From Thalassia testudinum (lineage: Eukaryota; Streptophyta; Magnoliopsida; Alismatales; Hydrocharitaceae), in the NCBI GenBank assembly GCA_037157565.1, contig JAZHRO010000013.1, forward strand, positions 115,582,001 through 115,646,000: 64,000 nt of DNA. The letters run 5' to 3'. The notes under the pieces are model-generated. The model saw nothing but the letters and a program-made list of their open reading frames with translations. It was not told the origin of the DNA and made no database searches. A program made the translations under genes and the position numbers. Shown here in pieces: positions 47,312-58,016 of this stretch (the stretch's first letter is position 1; each line of letters starts with the position of its first letter).

Positions 47312-49596
47312 TGATAGCGAAAATACGCGGTTTGTTAATTAGGTCGTTGTAACGCGTAAATCCGCTTTCGCTCTTAAATTTATAATCCTAGATAGGAAAG
47401 TATCTAGGGTCGTCCAAGGAGGCAATATGGTTGCAAAATTGATTCTCTTTCTTGGAATATATCTCAACTTTCTTTTTGGTAATTTTCAATATACCATTTT
47501 TTTTTATTTTTGAACTAAGGCAACATGCGAACTGATGGCGGGAAAAGTGTTTACACTTCCAATTAAGTAAACAACTCTAAAGTAGCAAGTAGAGCTTCTA
47601 CCTAAGCTCACTCTAGGCAAGTGGAGACCTAGAATAATTAGGGAGAGGAAGTGAAGAATGCTGAAAATAAGCAAATAGAAATGCAAACAAGATATGAGAA
47701 GAAGGCAACTAGATAATTGATAAAGTGTTTAACAAAAATGCCTAGTAGAGGAATGCTTCTACTACTAGATAATTGAAGTAAAAGAAAACACAAATCCTCT
47801 AAATAGATGGTGAAGAAGAGGCTTCTTGCTCCAAGGTTGGTGGCTCCCAAGCTTGAAAAGAATCCTTCAACTCCTTCCTTGCAGAACTCCGCCAAGGTGA
47901 TGACCTCCAAGGCAAGCCCTAAGGGGGCGTGCCCTAAGTTTCTCTCCAAGGGTGGACATCCACCCTAAGCTTTTCTCCTTTTCCTGGCCATCCTCCTTGA
48001 AGTGGGAGAGTCCTCCTCCTTGGTGTGGCTCAAGTTGAAGAGAGTGGGGAGAAGAAGGCACCAAAAGGGTTGGTGATGTGGCCCTTTAATCTCCTTCTCT
48101 ACTCCTTCTTGGCCGTAGGTATAGGTGGTTTAGGTAGAAAATATACTAAGGGAGGATGCCCCAAAAATGGTGGTAGGTGGTGGCTTTTTATAGAATAGGA
48201 GGGGGGCTATGGTGACCTTTGAAATGGATGGCCAAGATGAGTTGATGGAGGTGGTTGGAGATCCCATGGCCAAGGAGAGTTGGCGCCACCTTAAAGGGCA
48301 CCAAGGTGTAGTTATGGGCGTTGACACCCTTTGGTGTTGGCGCCAAAATGGGCATTCTAGAAGGTCATTAGGTGGCGCCACTTTAAGGTTCTAGAGGGGG
48401 GGTTTGTGGATGGCTAGGATGGCTTATGTGGGTAGGTGTAGGGTGGATTAAGGGGCTGAAAGTGGCGCCAATATAGAGGTGGTTAGGGGTGGTTTTTGGC
48501 ACCAACTTGAAGTGTCTTTTGGTGGAGATAATGGGGTGAAGGGATGGCTAGGAGGTGGCGCCAACTTAAGTAGGGTAGCTAGCTTAGGTAGGCTTGAGTT
48601 GGTGGAGCTAGCTAGGGTTGATTTTTAAGGTAATGGATGGCCAAGGAGCTGGTTGTTGGCTAAGCTAAGCTAAGCTAAGATAAGCTAAGCTAGCTTAGCT
48701 AATGGAGGAGTAGAGGAGAAGGTGTTGGAGCTAGGGTTTGGAGGGAGGAGCTGAGGAGGAGAAGTCTGGAGCTGGAGTTGGAGCTGGCTGCTGCTGAAAA
48801 GGCTGGCATAGGGCTACTTTAGATGGCTTAGCTTGCTAGTTCTTTGCTAGTTGCTAAGCCAAGCTAAAGTGAGCTAGCTTCTACCAAAATGAGCTGAGGT
48901 GAGCTAGGTATGATGCTCCCGGGGAGAATCAAGCTGGTTGAGGCAGCTAAGGTAGCTTAGCTCAACTGAGTTGAGCTAAGCTGAGTCCCCGGGAGCTGGA
49001 CTTGAGCTTCCTGAGCTGGGATGAGTTCTTCTTCAGCTGGCTGGAGCTGAGTGGAGCTGGATGTAGTTGGATCTGAGCTGGGGTGAACTCCTGTCAACTT
49101 AGCTGAGCTAGCTAGAGCTCCCTGTGGACTAGTGGGAGCTGAGATGAGCTAGACTCAGCTAAGTTGAGCTGGATCTGAGCTGACTTGAGCTAGGGTGAGC
49201 TAAGGTGAACTCTCTTGAGCTGCCATCCAGCTGAGATTAGCTGAATGGAGCTGGGATGAGCTAACCCTAGTTCAAGTAAGCTAGGTTCCAGCTGCGGTGA
49301 GCTGGATCAAGCTGAGATGAGCTGGATCAAGCTGAGGTGAGCTGGATTAGGCTGAGTTCCAGCTAGTCTGGGCTTCTCCTTCACTATTTGCCTTCTTGAG
49401 TGCTAGGGTTTTAGGGATCTATATATCTGTACATCCCTAACACTCACAAAAACATATTAAAAAGACAATAAAAAATGCAATGCATGCCTAACCTATTTAA
49501 TGCCTAAATGCAGCCCGAAAACCCGTTTGCGGAGTAAAATCCTAAGTGCTAGGTTTGTTTTAATGCATAAGAATGATGATAAACTGGTGTTTATCA
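47312..49596 (-). repeat. 5' LTR of B
   Basis: 2285 bp, aligned without gaps to the other LTR. TATA box (minus) at 48184-48193; AGCT array at about 48633-49370. Confidence 0.95.
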
Positions 49597-49601
49597 ATTG
49601 T

Positions 49602-51080
49602 TAGCTTGGGTTTGCATAATCAAAGTCATTTGATCTTCCCTTGACGGCCTAGATTGGTAATTTGGGTTGGGCCTAGGCTTAGCAGGCTGATATGGGCGTG
49701 GAGCCTGTGGTCGAGATTGGAATTGAGATATTGGGTTTTAATTATTCCTTGATCACACAAAGTTGGGATGATTATGCCATCCATGGTTATAGGTGTTAGA
49801 GAATGGATCATTGTAGATAGTGTGGAGATCCTCGCAGGTTTGAGGAACTCCAGAGAAGTCAGAATATGAGGGTACAGAGTTCTCCCAACTAGAGTAGGTG
49901 GATTCAGAGTTTCCTCCAAAACTAAGATCAGACGGGGGTGGATACGGGTCCATCCCATGGTGAGAGTGGTGGTAAATGTTATGCATAGCCTCCCTACCTG
50001 AGGGCAGTTGTGCATACGTGTTTTGCTGTGTGGCAGTGGCTCTCTACAGATGTCGAGTCAATTCATCCATCTTTTTCTCGATGATTGAGACCTAATCCAA
50101 GCGACTGACCATTAATTCAAGATTGACAGATGCGGATAGGCCTTGAGTCTCGTGTGCCTCTCGCTTGTTGCCAATGCGTGGGTGGTTGTCTGATCGAACA
50201 CACCCATAGATTCATTGTTTATGGAGTTCTCTCACATGTTCTCGAGAATCTCCCAAACAGTATTTTCATGTTGACCCATGATGTTACCACCACAGGTTGC
50301 ATTGACAAAGAGCCTGATATCCTCATGAAGTCCTTGGTAAAAAGACTAGACTTGTTCCCATTTAAGAACTCCATGATGAGGCATTTTTGCATGAGATCCA
50401 AGAAATGGTCCCATGAATCATTAAGTGGTTCTTTTGCATTCTGCGTGAAGTGTGTGATCTGGTGCCTCAAAGCATTCGTCCGATGAACTGGGAAGAATTT
50501 CTTCAGGAATTCAGATTGGAGTTCCTCCCATGTGTTGATTGGATGGGTTAGAGTTTGATACTAGTGGGAAGCTTTATCCATGAGTGAGAAGGAGAACATC
50601 TTCATAAGTAGGATGTTTCGATTTTGAATAGGTGGCTCAAAGGTCTGGGCTAGATGTTTCAGCTGCTTAATGTGTTGGAAGGTTTTTTTGGGAGTTCAAG
50701 TCATGGAATTTTGGGATAGCATGAATTAGATTCGACTTAAGATCAGTATCAAATCCTCCAGTCGAGATTTATACCCTGGGTTCGATCGCTATCGCAGCAA
50801 GATTGTAGTGATCTTGCATTTGAGGACACTGCGGTGGGTTCGTGAATGCCTAGAATAGATCATTGAGGCACTGTAGTTGATTATGGAGATTGGATTCTTC
50901 CTCTTCATGATTCTCCATGAATGTAGATGATGGAGATATGGGCTCAGAAGTAGATGAGTCGGAAGAGATGTCAATTTGGTCGGTTGGTAGCACAAACAAG
51001 TGCATCGAGGCTTGGCCTCGACGAAAATGGATTGCTAATGGAGGCCTCAAGGGTGGTCGTAAGGATCTCCTTCCAAACAT
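49602..51080 (-). pseudogene. gag N-terminal and core part of element D
   Basis: 51080-50850 codes for an N-terminal part (MFGRRSLRPPLRPPLAIHF, then an S/P/E-rich stretch). 50470-50219 has the gag core end (HQITHFTQNAKEPLNDSWDHF), followed by frameshifts. 49986-49753 has MHNIYHHSHHGMDPYPPPS and a Y/S/P-rich stretch; the last codons read MQTQANN at 49602. The frame continues at 38986 beyond B. Several frameshifts and stops show long decay. It is diverged from the A/B/F gag, so D belongs to another family. Confidence 0.82.
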
Positions 51081-51805
51081 GCACTAAAGAGCTAGATAAG
51101 GGACAGAATGTGTGATGGACCCAATCGAGGCACCCAAAAAATCTTTGGATGACTACGGAGGTTCGAGGTGGATGATACCTCTTGATCAGAAAGTCACTCC
51201 CCTGAGAATTACTTGGGCAGCCAGGAAGGGAGAGCCCTGCAAATACTCCTACATGGTAGAACGTCCCCACAGGTTACAGGGTTTCCCCCACTCGACCTTC
51301 CTTGTCACTGAGAATCCAAGTAGACAGAAATGAGCAAGCTTGACCCCTAAGTCTAGCAATTTTATTCCTGAATATGTGCCTTGAATTTCACTTGAACTTT
51401 AGAATTGATTGTGATTTGTGACCTAATTTGAAGGTTGATTAGCCCACAAAGTTGGTCAACTTCGCCTAACCTGTCCTAAAGTTTAGGATGAGTTGGGTAA
51501 TGAACCCAAAATCACCCTAAGTGGTTTGCAAATGGGGTTTGAAGGGGCAATAGACCTAACTAGGTTAGGGCTTTTGCTCCTGTGATCGAGGCAGAGGTCG
51601 TGGGCTAGTCGACGAAGTGTTTGGAGTAGTGGATTGAGCGGAGGGCTTCACCGGAGGAGTGGCCAAAGTGGAGGAAGATGACGGTGTTTGGCGGTGTCGA
51701 GGGTTTATTTTTGGGTTTTTGGGGTGTAAAACTAACCTAAGAGAACTAAGGATCTAATCTAACCCTAATTTAATATACGATAGGGGGAGAATGGCACTGG
51801 CATTG
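51081..51805 (-). other. Leader remains of D and left part of LTR X3
   Basis: The first ~250 bp probably continue the leader of D. From about 51540 the sequence has family-X traits (GTTAGGGCTTTTG, GGTCGTGGG, CCGGAGGAG, GATGACGGTG repeats as at 9300-9760 and 31440-31860). The exact boundary was not found. No gene is supported. Confidence 0.4.
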
Positions 51806-51810
51806 GTAGG

Positions 51811-53143
51811 TGTTCGGGGCATAGATTGCGTAAAAGATAAACACGTCGTTGTAGCGTGAAATATGTCTCGACAAATAAAATTAACGGAATTGGTGAGTCT
51901 CGGTCGATCACAGGGAGGCAGTAAAGTGCTTTTGATTTCATGCTCTTATTCTAAATCTAATTACTAAATAGTAGAGACAATGAATCACAACATATATATA
52001 TCACGTAGAGAGTTTGAACATGAATTGCATACATGTAATTATAACTAAACAAATTATAAGCATGAATAAAACTATCTAGGTAATAGAACGAGGGCACCAC
52101 AGATGGTCCGTGGTGGCCTTCTGGAGAGGTTGAGGAGATCAAGAACAATTCGACAGGGTGGCCCAACAGATTTTTCAGATGGAGGTAGAGAAGACGGGAA
52201 GAAGAAGATGAGAGAGAGGTAGAAGAAGGAAGAAGAAGAAAAAGAATGAAGAGAGAGTTGAGAGTTATGTCTTTTCTTCCAAGGGAGGGGGGGCTTTGGT
52301 CCTTTTATATCTTGTGCAAATCCTTCTTCTTTCCTCGGTTCTCTCTGATGCTGCCACGTGGCACACTGTGCGCTCTTAGATCCTTCATCGCACAGCTCAT
52401 GCTCGCCCACGCCCGTACCTTCGCATTTTCTCCTTCAAATCCTACCTCATCATCTCAGCCATTTGATTTCAAATCCTACACGTGCCACGTGGACGCATCT
52501 CAACCCTCCAATCGCGCATACGTGCCTACATGCGCCCGCCCGCGACGCCGCATGAATTTTGTGCATTGTAGGGCTCGAACTCGCATCCTTCTCTTACGTG
52601 CACGCGCACACGGGCCAAAGTGCTGTGTAAACCCTTTAGTATATATAGTTGTTAGTCTCCATTTATACTCATCCAATCTGGGTGGGCAACATGGCGCGCT
52701 CGTGGCCATTCGTCTTCTTTTCCTTGTATCTGGTGATGTAGGCCTCCAATTAAGTTGATTTCTGCACCGTTGGACTACGAACGTTGATTCAGATCCATCA
52801 GTATGGTTGGATTTTTCATCTAAGGTCCAGATCTTCTTCAATTTGCTCCTTGGCTCTTGCTCTTCTGCAGACTCCTTAGGGTGCTACGGGAGTTTGATTA
52901 ATGCAATCTTGGATGTGTTGGACTCCTGTCATTATTCTGAACAGATCCATAAGGTTGGATCAGTCATCTGTAGCCCTGGATTACCTGCAATCATTAATAC
53001 CTCTCAAATAACATAGTTTAATGCATAAAACACATATATCAACTACGATGTAGAATATGATGCGTGTGACTACAGAATGTTCATGTTAAGCTAAGTTCTA
53101 GCTTAATTCAGGTGAATTAGGGCTTATGATTGCTGTGCAATCA
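51811..53143 (-). repeat. 3' LTR of H
   Basis: On the minus strand TGATTGCACAGCAATCATAAG...CCCCGAACA. TATA box (minus) at 52301-52310. The other LTR is 35 bp longer, partly through an extra TTTCAAATCCTACGCG-type unit near 58700. Long frames here (for example + 52246-52758) are non-genic. Confidence 0.92.
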
Positions 53144-53154
53144 TACCCCCATGC
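53144..53154 (-). other. Polypurine tract of H
   Basis: The minus strand reads GGCATGGGGGTA directly before the LTR start at 53143. Confidence 0.85.
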
Positions 53155-53160
53155 CTAAAT

Positions 53161-53179
53161 CTTGCTAGTCCCTAGCAAG
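53161..53179 (-). other. Hairpin before the PPT of H
   Basis: CTTGCTA, loop GTCCC, TAGCAAG on the + strand: a perfect 7-bp stem 6 nt from the PPT. The outer pair is C-G where F, A and B have T-A: a compensatory change. Confidence 0.8.
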
Positions 53180-53454
53180 TGCAAGACTAAATGCATTTTA
53201 TCAAGAGTTAAACTAAAGATTTATTTCTTTTTGCTGCATCCAAAAATTCAGAATTTAGATAACTATGAATATATAATGTTGTAGCTTCTGCAACGGATCC
53301 AAGTGAAGAGTCGATATACATTTAAAGCTTGTACTTGACCCCTAGTAAAATTCTATCGGGATATCCAAATCTCTTCTCTTGGGGTTACAAAATATTTTTT
53401 GATTTTGGCCTTGGTGTTTGGTTTGGGTAGGAGATGTCTGAGTTAACTGGATTG

Positions 53455-54368
53455 TATTTGGTGGCTCACTCTCTTCTGGTGCTTCTTAGAGACTAGGATT
53501 TCAGAATTTTAGATTTCCAGATTATTGAATAAATTAACTTAGAGAGGGGCTGGAAAAATTATGCTCTCTTTAATCTTTTGTACTCTTCTCTCTATTTTTT
53601 TTTTGTCTTTTTCTTCCGGAGCTCACATCTCACCATATTTGCAAATGTATTTGGTGGTCTCACATGGCATGACACTTTTAATTAGGTTCTGATAGCCTTA
53701 CGACTAAGTCAGAAGCCCTCAGCCCATGTTTAGGTGGTCAGAAATATAGAAAAAGTAGGTTAAGGCTGTATTTGGTGGTTTGTGAGGGTGGTAGGTGTTT
53801 TTGCCTCAAAACATTTAACTTGACTCACATTACGCAACAGTTTCACAAAGCATTTTTTTTCTTTTTCTTCTTTTCTTTTTTCTTTCTTCGAGCAAACAAC
53901 TCTTTTGTATGCAATTCTATAGGCACAATGCCACAACATGACATACTGCTGTATTTATCAGCACGACATACATACTTTTATACGTGAGGCATTCTTGGGG
54001 AATTTTGGGATGACCAAGTGGATTTTGGGTGGCTTATTTGGTGGAAGTGCCTATTCTCGGCACTGGGTAGAGAACAGATAGGATGACGTATTTGTGACCT
54101 TGACATCAGTACCCTCCTTCAGCCAAGGATTCTGCAGAGGACGGTCGTGACCATCCACCTCAGTCCTAGTTTTATTAGAACTCTCTCTCTGTGTTTTTGC
54201 CTTATTTGGTGGCTCTCGTATGAAATTTCTCACAGATTTAGTACTCAAGAACTGAGAGAGAAAACTATGCCCAACTCCAAGTGTCATTATTCAATTATTA
54301 AAGATTCCTTATACTAGTCTTAGAGCACCAGTAAACTCTCTGCTCTCACCTCACATATATTTTGGTGG
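53455..54368. repeat. Six dispersed copies of TATTTGGTGG in H
   Basis: Exact copies at 53455, 53648, 53770, 54035 and 54203, and one with an extra T at 54358. The spacing is irregular (120-265 bp). The host sequence is otherwise AT-rich and non-coding. Two copies extend to CTTATTTGGTGG. Confidence 0.85.
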
Positions 54369-54626
54369 AGCTACTAAAAGATAGTTCACCTGACTCCCTG
54401 ATTGCTGTCCAAGGGTTCAGGAGAAGAAGTGATGATTCTTCTCGACAAACTAGAGATGCCTATCAATTTTCGCAGAGGATCCATTGCAAAATCTACATGC
54501 AAGTATGAAATTATACTGGATTCTAAGTTTAGGAATCTACTAAAGAATAAATCTTTAATAAAACCTCTTGATAAAATGATCTAATCCCCCAATTGTTGGC
54601 AGAAAATTTTTAGTTTTTATGAACTA

Positions 54627-54658
54627 CCCCCCCATGCCTAAGTGTTTACATGTCCTCA
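54627..54658 (-). other. Internal PPT-like box of H
   Basis: On the minus strand TGAGGACAT (54650-54658), 12 nt, then GCATGGGGGGG (54627-54637); 1.48 kb before the terminal PPT. Confidence 0.8.
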
Positions 54659-55188
54659 TGCATGAATAAAAGAAATAAGGCAGAGTGTATGTGGATAGAA
54701 ATCACCTGAAACTGCTTCTGAGTTGTTGTTCAGTTCATGTCATCACTGCAATGCCATACACAATATGCAAAACAATATGCGAGAACGAAATATGCTATAC
54801 ATATATGTATAAGTGCAACTGTGATGCCTAAATGCGAAGTCTACATGCTATGCCTAACTACGATGCTGAGTTTAACACCTCCAACTGGGTGAAACTCATC
54901 AGATGGATCAATAACTGCAGGAGACAGGCTAAAGATAGATAGGGAGATGTGTTCCACTGTCATCAACGGGCCAAGAATGTAGAGTAGTTGCTCGTGAGTA
55001 CCAAGGCCACAAGGTCGGCAGAATAGAATCACAAGCCCTGGAGTAGGTTGTAGCCAGGTGCTACAAGAGAAATAAATCTGGGTGCTAGAGTTATAGGGAG
55101 CAAGTAGCAGCCATGAGGGATTTGGAGTGGGACACCAGTCATATAGGTCCTGAAAGTGGTGAAACAGGAATGGAGGGACCCATGTGGT

Positions 55189-56838
55189 TTAATAAAAAAT
55201 GGTGTAAAGAACCATTTCATGATTGGATTTGGGTGTTGGTGGTTGCAGAGTAGGTGTGTCGAATATGATTTTGTGTTCCATCCTAATAGCTGTATTTTCA
55301 CCCAAATCATTCTCATCCTTGGGTTGATTAGGAATCTTGTACGAATCGCCCAAATTCTGCTCGTGGTGTGAATCCTCAAATGTACTGGGCGGCAATTTAT
55401 TTTCCATAAGGTGTGAAGAATCATAATACAGTAAAGCCTCGAATTCTTTCATTTTCTGCCTTGTGGCTTTGGTGAAATCCTTGATATCCACAAGCGAAGA
55501 TGCGAAAGAATCTGTGATAAATTCGTTTGACTCCAAATCTAAAAATTCTTCCAGATTTTTCAGATTATCCTGACAATCGGAAATGGAGTTTTTAGTAGAT
55601 TCTTTCTCAGCTTCGATTGGATTCTCTGGTAATTCAAAATTACCCTCATGGATTTCAATATATTTATCATCTAAGCTTGTCTTGAGGGCTTTAGGCAATT
55701 CCACTCCAGATCTCTTATAATCCAAATCATGGGCCTCATTAAGTGTATATACCCAAGTCTCAGAATGTACCAAGTCTTGGATGTCATGATCCTCCATCTC
55801 TATCTCCCAAGATTCAGGATTTTTAGATTGAAAATCGATCATGGGACTTTCCTCACTATTTTCTAGGCTAGGGCTCTCAACTAATTTCTTTTCAGATATG
55901 CCAAGAACATGTCCCTTAATTCCATCCGATATCTCATCTCTCACTTGAAAATCACCTACATCATCTACTTCGGGCATGTGAGTTGAAGAATCCCTAAAAG
56001 TCATCTTAAGTTCCCTAAAATCCTCTAGGCTAGCCTGAACTTGGTATTGCAAAAGGAGTATATCTTGAAGTGTGAAAGTTTGTTGATTCATCCTAGCCAC
56101 ATATTCGAGTTCTTTAAGGGCTTCCATCAGAGATTCTTCGATTGCAATCAAAGTCTGTCTCTGTCCTGGATCAGTAGTGATCTAGATTTGATGTAGATAT
56201 CTCACAACTGTGTCCTTGTACTTTGCTGTTGTTTGTTGCAGTCTGAGAAGTAGTTGCAAGTCTAGTGGTGGCTCCCCAGTGGTGATCTGTGTGGATGTGG
56301 CCTCAGATGCGAGTCTTAGGGAAGATGGAGGGTTGTAATAGATTTGGTCTGGGGAATCAGAAGGGTGGTGGGTTGGTTTAGTGCAGTTATAGGTTGTGGT
56401 TGATTCCTTAACCTTGAGTGGCTCACGATCCACTTGTGGTACATTCGCTCTGAATTTGGGGCCCCTAGAGGTGATGTCTTGGGTTCTTTGTCTTTCATCC
56501 TGAATTGCTTTTCTTAAGTCTTCATATTCCCTTTTTTTGACCTCCTTTTCTTCCTAGACTATTTGAATCAGTTCGACGATCTGAGGGTTCTTGTGAGATG
56601 TAGGAGCCTGCCTTTTGTGGGACTGATCAAGATAATTAGTGATCATGATGAGATCTCGATCCCGCATGGAGAGTGTCTCTAAGTGCTGCGAGATCTGTGT
56701 GGATGTCCAAGAGGTTGAGGTGGGTACGTCCCAGGCTTGAGGAGCCTATGTATCTAAATAATGAGGAGCAATCTCCCACCCATAAGAGGTTGGGGCAGGA
56801 GAACCCTGATAATGGTATGACGAAGAGTTTCGATCCAT
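55189..56838 (-). pseudogene. Unrecognised ~550-codon frame of element H
   Basis: One frame runs from ATG at 56838 (MDRNSSSYHYQGSPAPTSYG) to the stop at 55189. It is broken only by three TAG codons, at 56746-56748, 56554-56556 and 56182-56184, each one C-to-T step from CAG. N-terminal part: aromatic- and proline-rich, gag-tail-like. Middle: charged and probably helical (QEEKEVKKREYEDLRK-like). From codon 230 on: strongly acidic with LEDFRELK, NLEEFLDLESNEF and ATRQKMKEFEALLYY. No DSG/DLG, zinc knuckle, gag core or RT motif is seen. The start lies about 1.15 kb from the PBS, as expected for a first frame. It could be a diverged gag-like or accessory protein; the function is unknown. Confidence 0.65.
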
Positions 56839-57990
56839 GATTAAGATGGTCAAAGGACACCAGAAGGGTCCTAGTGACCTTACACTAGTTATAAGGGACT
56901 AGTGGTAGAACAAAGCAAGGGCCTTGTAATCAAATTGGTCCTTAGAATCAGATGACCGGATTTTTTGTTTAAGTTCTAGTTATTGAAAATTTGGCTAGAG
57001 ACCAACTGTAAGGAATTCCCGCCTCTCAGGCTAACCTGGCCAGTCTGGTTACGAGAGGACTACGAGGAAGGTTCTTCCTTTAGCTTTCGCCTCCAATTCC
57101 GTTACCCTACAGCCGCGGTTTTTTGACACTACCCCGCAGGCTTAGTCACCAGGTTTTGCAAGAGAAGTTGGAACTACCTAGTAGTTTCAAGCCAAATGCA
57201 GGTTATTTGATGTATTTTCATGAATTCTTAACCCGTTTCTTCAATGTAGTAGATGGTGGGTCGTCCACAAGGTGACTAGCCTCACCAACTAACTTTTGGA
57301 CTTGTAGGGGTCCAGGTTAGTCCAATGTGGTCCTATTGGCTCATGCGCTTCTAAGTTGTTTCAAATTAATGACCATAAATCAAATATAAACTCTTAAGTA
57401 AAGATGAAATTCAAATGATTTGAAACTTGGCAATAATATTTCTTTTTCAAAATTTTTACTATTTCCAACAAATAGTTATGAGTTTTTAACTAGCAAGGGG
57501 TCAAATTTGGGATTTAGACCCCATATTGGTTTTTCTATTGAAAATTATACCAAATATACTCTAAAAATTATGTAAAAATATGATAATGAAAGATAATTTG
57601 ATTATATTTCACACCCCACAAATTTTGAGTCAATTTGATTTGTATGTTGGTCAGAATTAATTTTCAAAGTTCATAATAGTTCTATTTTCAAGCAATCTGG
57701 CACATATGTACTCTATGAATTTTTCAAAATTCCACAGATGGAATTTCTTTTTGGGAATGATGGCATTGGAAAGATAATTTTAAAATCTAGTTCCAGTTCA
57801 AATTTCACAATTTTTTGAGCATTAGAAATATAGATATTGAATTTTAAAGATGACACTTACTTTCTGGCCGAATTTCTAGTAGGAATGTGTGCACCTAATT
57901 TCCGCAGTGCCTGCTTTTCCTTATTTGCCACTTTGTGTCGTTGTTTCTGCACACAAAAATAGTGTATTAGAGATAAAATCAAAAGTCACG
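56839..57990 (-). other. 5' leader of H
   Basis: AT-rich, non-coding. It includes the CGCGGTTTTTTGACAC stretch near 57113, the counterpart of the GTCAAACGACC box in other leaders. No gene is supported. Confidence 0.7.
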
Positions 57991-57995
57991 TTGCC

Positions 57996-58013
57996 TCCTC
58001 GGCAACGATGCCA
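57996..58013 (-). other. Primer-binding site of H (tRNA-Asp type)
   Basis: The minus strand reads TGGCATCGTTGCCGAGGA, two substitutions from A, 3 nt from the LTR. Confidence 0.85.
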
Positions 58014-58016
58014 ATT

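Larger units (their letters stand above)
38992..49596 (-). mobile_element. Complete non-autonomous gypsy element B
   Basis: Two LTRs of exactly 2285 bp (38992-41276, 47312-49596) are flanked by the perfect duplication ATTGT (38987-38991, 49597-49601). PBS, leader, gag-protease, internal PPT box, hairpin and PPT are all present; RT, RNase H and integrase are absent from the 6.0-kb interior. By eye the LTRs differ at about 29 sites (about 1.3%), with no indels. It is inserted in gag of D and belongs to the same family as A. Confidence 0.95.

Noticed and set aside
52246..52758. 170-codon + strand frame in the LTR of H (and 58447-59001 in the other LTR)
   Set aside because: It is antisense to the element, low in complexity, and poorly conserved between the two LTRs (frames differ), so it is not a gene.
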